Origin: Senegalia massiliensis
GTDB taxonomy: Bacteria > Bacillota > Clostridia > Tissierellales > SIT17
Length of the DNA: 64,000 nucleotides
NCBI RefSeq assembly: GCF_009911265.1
Contig: NZ_QXXA01000009.1
Coordinates: 124,001 to 188,000, forward strand
Direction: 5' to 3'
Position 1 is the stretch's first letter; every line of letters starts with the position of its first letter. This document shows positions 56,130-64,000 of the stretch, in pieces. The notes beneath the pieces were generated by a model. That model was given only the letters and a program-made list of their open reading frames with translations, did not search any database and had not been told where the DNA came from. The position numbers and the translations under genes are program-made.

Positions 56130-56588
56130 CTAATTATTTCTAAAAATTCTTAAATTTTTCATGACATCTTTTTCTTTCCTTCTCATAATAATTTTTTCAC
56201 TATCTGTTAAATGATCATACCCCATAAGGTGGAACATACTATGAGCTGTAAGGTAAGCTATCTCTCTTTCTAAGCTATGGCCATATTCTTTTGCTTGTTC
56301 ATTTGCCTTTTCTATAGATATTACAATATCACCTAAAGTTGGCAAATAATCTTGTCCTTCTAATTCATCTTCCATTGGGAATGACAACACATCAGTTTCT
56401 TTATCTTTCCCGCGGAATCTTTTATTTAATTCTTTAATCTCTATATTATTCACAAATGAAACGCTTATTTCATAATTGAATCCATATTTTTCATAATCTA
56501 AACATTCCTTTATTACACTATTTATAATCTCTTCAATTTTTTCATCTAATAATATTTCTGTTTGTCTATTATCAATATAAACTTCCAT
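56130..56588 (-). CDS. ybeY: Endoribonuclease YbeY
   Basis: A 152-residue metalloprotein. The zinc motif AHSMFHLMGYDHL (three His) lies near residue 118, and the N-terminal half contains LNKRFRGKDKETDVLSFPM. YbeY acts in 16S rRNA 3' processing and ribosome quality control. It lies 11 bases after phoH, the usual pair. Confidence 0.95.
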   Translation of the reverse strand: MEVYIDNRQTEILLDEKIEEIINSVIKECLDYEKYGFNYEISVSFVNNIEIKELNKRFRGKDKETDVLSFPMEDELEGQDYLPTLGDIVISIEKANEQAKEYGHSLEREIAYLTAHSMFHLMGYDHLTDSEKIIMRRKEKDVMKNLRIFRNN

Positions 56589-56599
56589 TGATTCTCTCC

Positions 56600-57571
56600 T
56601 TATTTTTTCTTTTTCTCATGATTTTCATAAGCTTCTATAATCCTTTGTACTAGTTTATGTCTTACAACATCTTGTTTGCTAAGATATATAAAGTCAATTC
56701 CTTTTACACCTTTTAAAATATGAGTAACTTGCTTTAATCCTGATGTCTTTCCATATGGTAAATCTACTTGTGTTATATCACCAGTTATAATTGCTTTTGA
56801 ACCAAAACCTAGTCTTGTCAAAAACATTTTCATTTGTTCAGATGTAGTATTCTGTGCTTCATCTAGTATCACAAATGCTGAATCAAGTGTTCTACCTCTC
56901 ATATATGCAAGTGGTGCTATCTCTATTAAACCTCTTTCTCTATTTTTCAAAAAGGCTTCTCCACCAAATATATCAAATAATGCATCATAAACAGGTCTTA
57001 AATAAGGGTCTACTTTGTCTTGTAAATCACCTGGTAAAAATCCTAGTTTTTCTCCAGCTTCTACTGCTGGTCTTGTTAAAATTATTCTTTCTACTTCTTT
57101 GTTTTTAAATGCTTGAACTGCTTTTGCAACAGCTAAATAAGTCTTACCTGTTCCTGCAGGACCTATTCCAAATACTAGATCATTTTTAGCCATAGAATCT
57201 ATGTATCTTTTTTGCCCTAGTGTTTTAGGTTTTATAGTTTTACCTGAGTAAGTAACACATACTGTATCATCTAATAGTTCTTTCATTTTGTTTTCTTTTC
57301 CTTCATATACAAGTGTTATTGCATATCTAATTTGTTGGTTTGTAAGTTTACCTTCTACTTTTACTATGTCTATTAATTTTTTTATTAGGGTATCCACAAG
57401 TTCTACATTTTCTTTTTTCCCTAAAATTTTTATTTCACCTTGACGAGATACTATGTCAATATCAAATTCTTCTTCTATTAGTTTAATATTTCTATCAAAA
57501 TCTCCGTATAATTCCCTACTAAAATCTTCATCATTTATCTTTATGCTCTTTTCATATCTACTTTCTGTCAA
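56600..57571 (-). CDS. phoH: PhoH family ATPase
   Basis: A 323-residue PhoH-like protein. A small N-terminal KH-like domain precedes the P-loop FGIGPAGTGKTYLAVAKAV near 135 and the Walker B FVILDEAQNTTSEQMKMFLT near 235. It is predicted to be an RNA-related ATPase. The TTG start is set by GGAGG 7 bases upstream. It follows yqfD by 2 bases. Confidence 0.93.
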   Translation of the reverse strand: MTESRYEKSIKINDEDFSRELYGDFDRNIKLIEEEFDIDIVSRQGEIKILGKKENVELVDTLIKKLIDIVKVEGKLTNQQIRYAITLVYEGKENKMKELLDDTVCVTYSGKTIKPKTLGQKRYIDSMAKNDLVFGIGPAGTGKTYLAVAKAVQAFKNKEVERIILTRPAVEAGEKLGFLPGDLQDKVDPYLRPVYDALFDIFGGEAFLKNRERGLIEIAPLAYMRGRTLDSAFVILDEAQNTTSEQMKMFLTRLGFGSKAIITGDITQVDLPYGKTSGLKQVTHILKGVKGIDFIYLSKQDVVRHKLVQRIIEAYENHEKKKK

Positions 57572-57573
57572 TA

Positions 57574-58806
57574 CTATTCCTCCTTATTTTCTTCTGAATC
57601 GTCATTTTGAATTTCTATATTCTCATTAATATATTTCTTTTGTGCTATATTTTCAATTAACTCTACTTTTATACTAGCTATTAAAAAATTGTCTTTTCTT
57701 TCAAATGTTATATCTTTGGATAAAACTTTACTATCTTCTTTTACATCTTTCATAGCCTCTTTTGTTATTATAACACTTAAGGACTCCTTTAATGAATCTA
57801 TATTTTGTTTTACTGTTTCTTTTTTTACCTCTCTATATTCATGTTTAATTATATCAAATGGAATTATTGAATAAAAACTCTTATCTTCATCACCTATAAA
57901 TTCTCTATAATGTTTAAATGGTATATCATCTTTTTTAATATGTATACTTTTTTCTCCAATTTTTATCTCTCTAGAAAAATATTTTTCTCCAGTTTCTTTT
58001 TCTACTTCTTTAACTATAGGTTCTTTTATAGTTTTATAATAATAAGTTCTTGCAAGTACTTCACCTTCTGAATGAACCAAAAGTATATTTTCATCTTCTT
58101 CATTTTTTATAACACCTGATATTAATGTCTGGCCTGATTTAACAATATCTCCTTTTTCAACTACGGCTTTGCCATTTTTAGCAATTACTTTTTCTATTAC
58201 CCCTTTTTTAGAAGCAACTATATTGGTAGGTTTAGATTTATCCCACTTATGATCATGAGTATAATATTCTCTTTCTTTTAAATCTATAATTAGTTTAGTT
58301 CCTTTAAGTTTTAAATTTATATATGATATATCATCAAATTCTTTTAAAATCTCAATTTTTAATTCTTCATTATCTATTGTTGATTTTCTTACTCCAATTT
58401 TTACCCCTTCTCTATTTAAGTATTCTATTAATTGTTTTTCATCAAATTCTTCAGGTGAATATATGTCTATAGTCCAAACAAATGAAGTTAAAAAAAAGAT
58501 TACACCTATCATTAAGATGAAACCTAAAGCCAACATCTTCCTTTTTCTTAACTTCGTAAATAAAAAAGGGAACCCTTCTCTAGATATTACTCCATATCTT
58601 GATCCGACTTTCAATATTATTGGTTTGAGCTGTTTAAAGCCTTTTAAACTAACCTTTGCTTCAAGGGTCGTATAGTCTAATCTCTCTATATCCCAAAGGT
58701 AAATATTATTTATAGTAGCTAAATTAATAAATCTTTCAAGTGTCAATCCCTCAATTCTTATAATAACATACCCTCTAATATAATTCCATAATCTTATGAT
58801 TAACAA
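57574..58806 (-). CDS. yqfD: Sporulation protein YqfD
   Basis: A 410-residue protein. The N-terminal domain (GYVIIRIEGLTLERFINLA) precedes one membrane segment near 95-113 and an extracytoplasmic region with a POTRA/FtsQ-like part (SPEEFDEKQLIEYLNREGVKIG) and a hammerhead-like segment (IVASKKGVIEKVIAKNGKAV). It is a sigma-E-type sporulation gene in Bacillus. The TTG start follows GGGGGG. Confidence 0.9.
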   Translation of the reverse strand: MLIIRLWNYIRGYVIIRIEGLTLERFINLATINNIYLWDIERLDYTTLEAKVSLKGFKQLKPIILKVGSRYGVISREGFPFLFTKLRKRKMLALGFILMIGVIFFLTSFVWTIDIYSPEEFDEKQLIEYLNREGVKIGVRKSTIDNEELKIEILKEFDDISYINLKLKGTKLIIDLKEREYYTHDHKWDKSKPTNIVASKKGVIEKVIAKNGKAVVEKGDIVKSGQTLISGVIKNEEDENILLVHSEGEVLARTYYYKTIKEPIVKEVEKETGEKYFSREIKIGEKSIHIKKDDIPFKHYREFIGDEDKSFYSIIPFDIIKHEYREVKKETVKQNIDSLKESLSVIITKEAMKDVKEDSKVLSKDITFERKDNFLIASIKVELIENIAQKKYINENIEIQNDDSEENKEE

Positions 58807-58819
58807 GATAGTCCCCCCT

Positions 58820-59095
58820 TTATATAAATTCTATATTTATTATTTTTCCTGATACTACCACTTCTTCTGATACAATATTTTTTATCACTAAATCCTTTCC
58901 TATTATTCTTATTATTCCTGATTTACTATTAATTCTAATCCTTTCTTTACTATATTCAACTATTCCCTTATGATTTTCTATGTATAATTGAATATTACCT
59001 ATTAAAGTTATTTTAGGTAAATCAAGTACTATTTCCTTTGGTAATTCCAATACTTCAGCTATATTTGTTTTAATGTTATCTATTTTTTTAGTCAT
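58820..59095 (-). CDS. yqfC: Sporulation protein YqfC
   Basis: A 91-residue YabP/YqfC-family protein (AEVLELPKEIVLDLPKITLI, IENHKGIVEYSKERIRI). The ATG at 59095 follows GAGGAGG. An upstream extension of the frame reaches into the preceding terminator and is rejected. It probably works with YqfD at the mother-cell membrane during sporulation. Confidence 0.92.
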   Translation of the reverse strand: MTKKIDNIKTNIAEVLELPKEIVLDLPKITLIGNIQLYIENHKGIVEYSKERIRINSKSGIIRIIGKDLVIKNIVSEEVVVSGKIINIEFI

Positions 59096-59148
59096 TAAAA
59101 TATCCTCCTCTATAATTAAATTTATGCTTTTATTTTTATTACTATTAC

Positions 59149-59182
59149 AAAAAAGAAGGTAACGCTTATAAGCGTTACCTTC
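59149..59182 (-). terminator. Terminator between the charged-protein gene and yqfC
   Basis: GAAGGTAACGCTTA/TAAGCGTTACCTTC is a perfect 14-bp palindrome followed by TTTTTTG on the minus strand. It overlaps the upstream stop, so yqfC-yqfD start a separate transcript. Confidence 0.88.
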
Positions 59183-59723
59183 TTTTTTCAAGTGCTTTAG
59201 GTTTTGATAATATTTCTGATAAAATTATACCTTCTACTAATTGTTTTTTATTAAATTTTAAACTAATATCTTCAGAACCTATTTCTTCATTTCTAATGTT
59301 ATCTATTTTCACAGATATTTTTTGATTTCTATCAGAAATTATCTTCTCTTCATCTCTCTTATTTCTTATATTCTTCATTTTAGTTAGATATTTTTCTCTA
59401 TCAGCATAATTTTTTCGTCTTGATTTTAACTCTTTTATCTTTTCTTCTTCATTAATATTTCTCTCTTCATCGATATAATTTTCTTGTTTTTGATTTAAAT
59501 TCCTTTTAGTTATTCTTCTTTCTTCTATACTTTTTTGTCTTCTATTAATCTGTTCGTTATATTTAGGTACTTTATGTACCACTTGTTTTTCAGATACATT
59601 TTTATTATCATTATACATTTTTTTAGGTTTCTTTTTTTCATTTTTTTTCTTATCATTTGCACTTTTGAATAATGCTGGACCTAATATAATCAATAATGGA
59701 AATATTAAGTCTAAAAAATCCAT
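59175..59723 (-). CDS. Membrane-anchored, highly charged protein of unknown function
   Basis: A 182-residue protein with one N-terminal membrane helix (MDFLDLIFPLLIILGPALF). A long Lys/Glu/Arg/Asn-rich, probably disordered or coiled-coil middle follows. The short C-terminal motif KKQLVEGIILSEILSKPKA recurs in otherwise dissimilar Firmicutes proteins. It follows floA by 8 bases and ends at a terminator, so nfeD-floA and this gene form one unit. A role with flotillin membrane domains is inference. Confidence 0.7.
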   Translation of the reverse strand: MDFLDLIFPLLIILGPALFKSANDKKKNEKKKPKKMYNDNKNVSEKQVVHKVPKYNEQINRRQKSIEERRITKRNLNQKQENYIDEERNINEEEKIKELKSRRKNYADREKYLTKMKNIRNKRDEEKIISDRNQKISVKIDNIRNEEIGSEDISLKFNKKQLVEGIILSEILSKPKALEKRR

Positions 59724-59731
59724 ATAATCAC

Positions 59732-60727
59732 CTAATTTCTTTTATTGCTATTATTGTTATCATCTTTGTTTATATCTGAAATTGATTCTCTCATATTTGT
59801 GTCAGACATTATATTTTTCATATTATAATAATCCATAGCTCCCATATTTCCACTTCTTAATGCTTCTGCTAATGCCTTTGGAACTTCTGCTTCTGCTTCT
59901 ACAACTTTTGCTCTTTGGAATTGTACTTCTGCTTTCATTTCTTGCTCTTTTGCAACTGCCATTGCTCTTCTTTCTTCTGCTTTAGCTTGTGCTATTCTCT
60001 TATCAGCTTCTGCTTGATCAGTTTGAAGAGTAGCACCTATATTTCTTCCTACATCAACATCTGCAATATCAATAGATAATATTTCAAAAGCTGTTCCTGA
60101 GTCAAGTCCTTTATCTAATACATTTTCTGATATACCATCTGGATTTTCAAGTACTGCTTTATGTGTCTCAGCACTACCTACTGTTGTTACAATTCCTTCG
60201 CCAACTCTAGCAATTATTGTTTCTTCTCCAGCTCCACCTACAAGTCTTTCTATATTTGCTCTAACAGTTACTCTAGCCTTTGCCATTACCTCTATACCAT
60301 CTTTAGCTACAGCTGCAACATTTGGAGTTTCAATCACCTTAGGATTTACACTAACTTGAACAGCTTCTAATACATTTCTTCCTGCAAGATCTATTGCTGT
60401 TGCTCTTTCAAATGGTAGTTCTATATTTGCCCTTTGAGCTGCAATTAAAGCATCTACTACAGTGTTTACATTTCCTCCTGCAAGATAATGTGCTTCCAAC
60501 TTATCTACATCAATATTAATTCCAGCTTTTGTTGCTTTTATCATTGGTCTAACAATTCTTGATGGTATAACCTTTCTAAGTCTCATTCCAACAAGAGTAA
60601 ATAATCCAATTTTAACCCCTGAAAAATATGCAGTTATCCATAAACCTACTGGTATAAAACTTAATAATAATGTTAAGAAAATTAATACTGCTACTCCAAT
60701 TATAATTATTGGTATTAAACCTTCCAT
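59732..60727 (-). CDS. floA: Flotillin-like protein FloA
   Basis: A 331-residue SPFH-type protein. An N-terminal membrane hairpin (about 5-28) precedes a band domain with [19 protein letters not shown] and [20 protein letters not shown]. The C-terminal Ala/Glu-rich coiled coil is [20 protein letters not shown]. It organises membrane microdomains. It is paired with nfeD as in the Bacillus yqeZ-yqfA operon. Confidence 0.96.
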   Translation of the reverse strand: MEGLIPIIIIGVAVLIFLTLLLSFIPVGLWITAYFSGVKIGLFTLVGMRLRKVIPSRIVRPMIKATKAGINIDVDKLEAHYLAGGNVNTVVDALIAAQRANIELPFERATAIDLAGRNVLEAVQVSVNPKVIETPNVAAVAKDGIEVMAKARVTVRANIERLVGGAGEETIIARVGEGIVTTVGSAETHKAVLENPDGISENVLDKGLDSGTAFEILSIDIADVDVGRNIGATLQTDQAEADKRIAQAKAEERRAMAVAKEQEMKAEVQFQRAKVVEAEAEVPKALAEALRSGNMGAMDYYNMKNIMSDTNMRESISDINKDDNNNSNKRN

Positions 60728-60745
60728 TAAAATTCCTCCTATAAA

Positions 60746-62032
60746 TTATATTTTTCTTACAACTATTTTTGAACCTTCAATTTTTACTATTTTAATCTTT
60801 TCCCCCTTTTTGATAAATTGTCCTTCTGTTACTGCATCTAACCTCTTATCTTCTACCATAACAGTTCCTGAAGGTCTAAGTGTAGTAATAGCTACTCCTT
60901 CTCTATCTAAATATCTAATATTGTTTACTGTACTAGAATATCCAGAATCTCCTTCGTGTTTGGTATTTAATACTATTTTATCAAAATATGGGCTCTTCTG
61001 TCCATATTTTAAAAATAAATATGCTACTAATATACTTAATATAAATGCTATCACTATTGAATATATAGCTATTTGAACATCTGGTGATGCTAAAATTATA
61101 GATACTACAATACTTAAAATACCACCAATGCCTGGAATTCCAAAGCCTGGAACTATAGCCTCAATTACAAGTAATATTATACCTGCAATAAATAATAACA
61201 TAGCAGTCCAACCCGTATTCCCTACTATAAAATTACTTCCAAAATATAGTGCAAAGGAAATAATTGCTACTGTCGCTCCACCACCAAATCCCATGGTAAA
61301 TATTTCAACAACTATTGCTATAAATCCAATTATAAGGAGTAAACTAAGAACATAAGGATTTACAATAAATTTTGCAATCTTTGTTACAAAGTCTATTTCA
61401 GATACGATTATTTCATCATAATCTATGTCTAATTCTTCTAATATTTCATTATAGTTATTTGCAAGTAAATCTGCAAGTGCCAATTCTTTAGCTCTTCTAA
61501 AATTTAAGTTAAGAAGTCTTCCTTTATCAATTACACCATCAATTTTTATGCTTTTGTCAGCCATAGAAGCTACAAGTTCAGGGTCTCTATCTTTTGATAC
61601 AGCAGTAGCTCTAAGTTCTTCAACCCAATATGAAAGTGTTTTTTCAGTATTAGGTATAGGTTCTGCAGATCCTATTGTTGATCCACTTGACATAACTATT
61701 GTATCACTAGATATTGTTAATAATACTCCTGCGGACTCTGCTTTTGTATTTACATATGAAATAGTAGGTACATCTAATCTCACTATAAGATTTTTAATTT
61801 TCTCTGCTTGATCTATGTATCCTCCATATGTATCTATTTCAAATATAATAGCTTGCGGATCTGATTTTAAAGCGTTATTTAATTCTCTTTGAACAAATTG
61901 ATATGTAGAGTTATCTATGTCTCCTTTAATAGGTATTACATATACATCTTTTCCAGTATCAGCAAACACCAAAGTTGTACTAGAAATTATGAGTAATATT
62001 GTGAAGATTATAAGTAATATTTTTTTGTTCAT
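60746..62032 (-). CDS. NfeD membrane-bound serine protease (ClpP-like)
   Basis: A 428-residue NfeD. The signal peptide ends near FADTGKD, followed by a ClpP-like domain with FEIDTYGGYIDQAEKI and the nucleophile Ser in VNTKAESAGVLLTI near 103. Four to five membrane segments lie between about 235 and 345, and the C-terminal OB-fold includes GVAITTLRPSGTVMVEDKRL. The ATG at 62032 follows AAGGTGG; the frame is open 34 codons further without a good site. It partners FloA. Confidence 0.92.
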   Translation of the reverse strand: MNKKILLIIFTILLIISSTTLVFADTGKDVYVIPIKGDIDNSTYQFVQRELNNALKSDPQAIIFEIDTYGGYIDQAEKIKNLIVRLDVPTISYVNTKAESAGVLLTISSDTIVMSSGSTIGSAEPIPNTEKTLSYWVEELRATAVSKDRDPELVASMADKSIKIDGVIDKGRLLNLNFRRAKELALADLLANNYNEILEELDIDYDEIIVSEIDFVTKIAKFIVNPYVLSLLLIIGFIAIVVEIFTMGFGGGATVAIISFALYFGSNFIVGNTGWTAMLLFIAGIILLVIEAIVPGFGIPGIGGILSIVVSIILASPDVQIAIYSIVIAFILSILVAYLFLKYGQKSPYFDKIVLNTKHEGDSGYSSTVNNIRYLDREGVAITTLRPSGTVMVEDKRLDAVTEGQFIKKGEKIKIVKIEGSKIVVRKI

Positions 62033-62105
62033 TTTTTTCACCACCTTAATACTATTATATAATATTATATAGATATATTGTATAGAATATTTTAAATTTT
62101 TATTG

Positions 62106-62140
62106 TAAAAAATAGATGTCTTGCAACAAGACATCTATTT
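62106..62140 (-). terminator. nagB terminator
   Basis: AAATAGATGTCTTG pairs with CAAGACATCTATTT across a CAA loop, and the minus strand continues TTTTTTAC. It directly follows the nagB stop. Confidence 0.85.
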
Positions 62141-62144
62141 AATA

Positions 62145-62870
62145 TTATAGTTTAGAAGCAGCCTCTTCATCAATTATAAATGTAACATCTGGATGAAGTT
62201 GTAATATAGAAGCTGGAACTTCAGGTATAATATCTCCCTTTATTGTATTCTTTATAGCTTCAGCTTTATCAATACCACTTGCAAGTAATATTATTTTCTT
62301 TGCTCTCATTATATTTCTCATACCCATACTTATTGCCTTTTTAGGTACTTCATCTAAGCTATTGAAGAATCTTGAATTAGCTTTAATCGTCTCTTCATTT
62401 AAGTCAACTAAATGTGTTCCAGAAGCAAATTTTTCATCTGGTTCATTAAATCCAATATGTGCATTGCTCCCTATTCCAAGTACTTGTAAATCAATATTAC
62501 CTTTTTCTTCTACTAACTTATCATAATTATTAGATTCTAATTCAGGATTATCAGTTTTACCATTTGGAATAAAAGTATTTTGTTTGTCTATGTTTATATG
62601 ATCAAATAAATTTTGATTCATATAATATCTATAACTTTGATGATCTTTACCTGAAAGTCCATAATATTCATCAAGATTAAATGTAGTAATATTACTAAAA
62701 TCAATTAATCTTTCTTTATATATTTGAATTATTTCTTTATACATGCCTAATGGCGTAGACCCAGTCGCAAGTCCTAATACTGAATCATCTTTAATATTTA
62801 CTTGACTTGCTAAAATAAATGCTGCCTTTTTACTCATTGATTCATAATCTTTTACTTTAATAATTTTCAT
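62145..62870 (-). CDS. nagB: Glucosamine-6-phosphate deaminase
   Basis: A 241-residue isomerase/deaminase. It has LGLATGSTPLGMYKEII near 36, TTFNLDEYYGLSGKDHQSY near 66 and LGIGSNAHIGFNEPD near 130 with the catalytic Asp and His. It converts glucosamine-6-phosphate to fructose-6-phosphate and ammonia. The ATG at 62870 follows AAGGGG and overlaps the nagA end by 14 bases. Confidence 0.95.
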   Translation of the reverse strand: MKIIKVKDYESMSKKAAFILASQVNIKDDSVLGLATGSTPLGMYKEIIQIYKERLIDFSNITTFNLDEYYGLSGKDHQSYRYYMNQNLFDHINIDKQNTFIPNGKTDNPELESNNYDKLVEEKGNIDLQVLGIGSNAHIGFNEPDEKFASGTHLVDLNEETIKANSRFFNSLDEVPKKAISMGMRNIMRAKKIILLASGIDKAEAIKNTIKGDIIPEVPASILQLHPDVTFIIDEEAASKL

Positions 62871-63999
62871 GTTTACTTTCCCCTTCAACTATAGCATTAA
62901 TTATATTTATTTGTTCATCAAATATAATTATATCTGCATATTTATTTTTTTCAAGACTTCCTCTTTCATTATTTATATTTATTACCTTTGAAGGGTTTAA
63001 ACTTGCAAGCTTAACACATTCATAAAGTGGTAATTCAGTATTATCATACATATTTTTCACAGCTTGATTTAATCTTAAAACACTTCCTGCAAGTGTTCCA
63101 TCTTCCAGTCTTGCTGCATTGTCCTTTACAATAACTTCTTGACCACCTAAATCATAACTTCCAGACTTTAAACAAGCTGCTCTCATTGCATCTGTTATAA
63201 GAACTAACTTATCAGGTCCTTTTAGTCTATAGGCTATATTATAAATTGCATTATGAAGATGTATATTATCTGCTATAATTTCAGTACTAATATCACTATC
63301 CATAATTGCCCCTACTACACCAGGATTTCTATGATGAAGTCCTGTCATTGCATTGAACATATGAGTACTATGTGAAGCACCTCTTTTTATAGCTTCCATT
63401 GCCTGTTCATAACTAGCTTCAGTATGACCAATTGAAAGTGTAGTACTTTCATTTTTAATTACATTTTCTAAAAAGTTGAAATTTTCATCTCTCTCTGGAG
63501 CATATGTTATTAGCTTTATAACATCCATATATTTTTCTATTGAATCATATTCAGGCTTTATAATATATTCTTCCTTTTGAGCACCTTTATATTTAGGGTT
63601 TATAAATGGTCCTTCCATATGAGCCCCTAATACTTTTGCTCCATTTAACTCTTTAGTCATTGATTCTCTTACAGTATCTAATGCATTATATATGGATTCT
63701 AAATCCATAGTCATTGTAGTTGGTAAAAATGAAGTTACGCCATTTTTTAATATTGTTTCACTAATAGTATTTATAGAATTAATATCACCATCCATAGTAT
63801 CACACCCACTGGAACCATGTATGTGTATATCTATAAAACCTGGAGATACAAAATTATCTTTTGCATCAATGATTTTTTTATCCTTTTGTTCAAATTCTTC
63901 ATTAGGTACTATATCTAATATCTTTTTTTCATAAATTAATACATGATTTTCTAGTATTTTATCTTCTAATATTATTTTTCCATTAATTATTGCGTTCAT
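62857..63999 (-). CDS. nagA: N-acetylglucosamine-6-phosphate deacetylase
   Basis: A 380-residue amidohydrolase. Metal and catalytic residues appear in PGFIDIHIHGSSGCDT, LGAHMEGPFINPKYKGA, LSIGHTEASYEQ, HSTHMFNAMTGLHHR and VLITDAMRAAC. It removes the acetyl group before NagB acts, in cell-wall amino-sugar recycling. The ATG sits at the last bases of the window, so its ribosome binding site is not visible and an earlier start cannot be excluded. Confidence 0.92.
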   Translation of the reverse strand: MNAIINGKIILEDKILENHVLIYEKKILDIVPNEEFEQKDKKIIDAKDNFVSPGFIDIHIHGSSGCDTMDGDINSINTISETILKNGVTSFLPTTMTMDLESIYNALDTVRESMTKELNGAKVLGAHMEGPFINPKYKGAQKEEYIIKPEYDSIEKYMDVIKLITYAPERDENFNFLENVIKNESTTLSIGHTEASYEQAMEAIKRGASHSTHMFNAMTGLHHRNPGVVGAIMDSDISTEIIADNIHLHNAIYNIAYRLKGPDKLVLITDAMRAACLKSGSYDLGGQEVIVKDNAARLEDGTLAGSVLRLNQAVKNMYDNTELPLYECVKLASLNPSKVININNERGSLEKNKYADIIIFDEQINIINAIVEGESKHENY

Positions 64000-64000
64000 A

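Overview
The window is an AT-rich stretch of a low-GC, endospore-forming Gram-positive anaerobe. The gene content (spoIIA-spoVA, YunB, YqfC/YqfD, sigma-A/DnaG block, T-box control of glyQS, GlpP antiterminator, PerR, a selenocysteine-encoding gene) fits the Clostridia/Tissierellia. Order within that group is inference; no 16S rRNA or tRNA gene was seen. Most genes lie on the minus strand and use strong AGGAGG-type ribosome binding sites.

Layout. 1-3.6 kb (minus): a partial YigZ gene, a divergent Nudix hydrolase, a HEAT-repeat protein, HflX and sporulation protein YunB. 3.8-6.8 kb (plus): a large bifunctional class A penicillin-binding protein. 6.9-13.6 kb (minus): the forespore block spoIIAA-spoIIAB-sigF, preceded by a near-consensus sigma-H promoter, then after a terminator a short membrane-protein ORF translationally coupled to spoVAA-AB-AC-AD-AEB-AEA-AF, the machinery for dipicolinate uptake and germination. 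13.8-21.6 kb: a D-2-hydroxyacid dehydrogenase, a YibE/F membrane protein whose ribosome binding site lies inside a terminator-like hairpin, a two-domain prenol-kinase-like membrane protein, a 41-residue ORF, leucyl aminopeptidase, a nitroreductase and an ABC-F ribosome-protection-type ATPase with an attenuator-like leader.

21.6-25.6 kb is the accessory part: a decayed phage-type replication gene, a lone Mrr-type restriction endonuclease and small poorly characterised proteins. 25.6-29.8 kb: an alpha/beta hydrolase, a YbaK/ProX deacylase, a DUF362 ferredoxin-like protein, PerR, and a peroxiredoxin whose peroxidatic residue is encoded by in-frame UGA (selenocysteine). perR and the peroxiredoxin gene carry the same PerR-box core at their promoters. 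29.8-37.6 kb: a glycerol locus (glpP, glpF, glpK, two GlpA-like oxidoreductases, a GlpB-like FAD protein and DUF1667). Two leader terminators here share a small apical hairpin, a candidate GlpP recognition element.

37.8-64 kb is the conserved housekeeping block: rnpB RNA, zinc-ribbon protein, Nif3-like protein, trmK, rpoD, dnaG, YaiI-like, dGTPase, PPDK regulatory protein, CcpN-type repressor, glyS-glyQ with a glycine T-box, DUF4342, recO, yqzL, era, cdd, a DUF3048 lipoprotein, a CBS/CNNM membrane protein, a DgkA-PAP2 fusion, ybeY, phoH, yqfD, yqfC, an unknown charged membrane-anchored protein, floA, nfeD, then nagB-nagA at the window edge.

The features most deserving follow-up are the one-selenocysteine peroxiredoxin that has lost the usual resolving cysteine but carries a Cys-containing N-terminal extension, the paired glp leader hairpins, the ABC-F leader with a three-codon uORF, and two cases where a terminator-like hairpin contains the next gene's Shine-Dalgarno. 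No CRISPR array, intact transposase or complete prophage was found.
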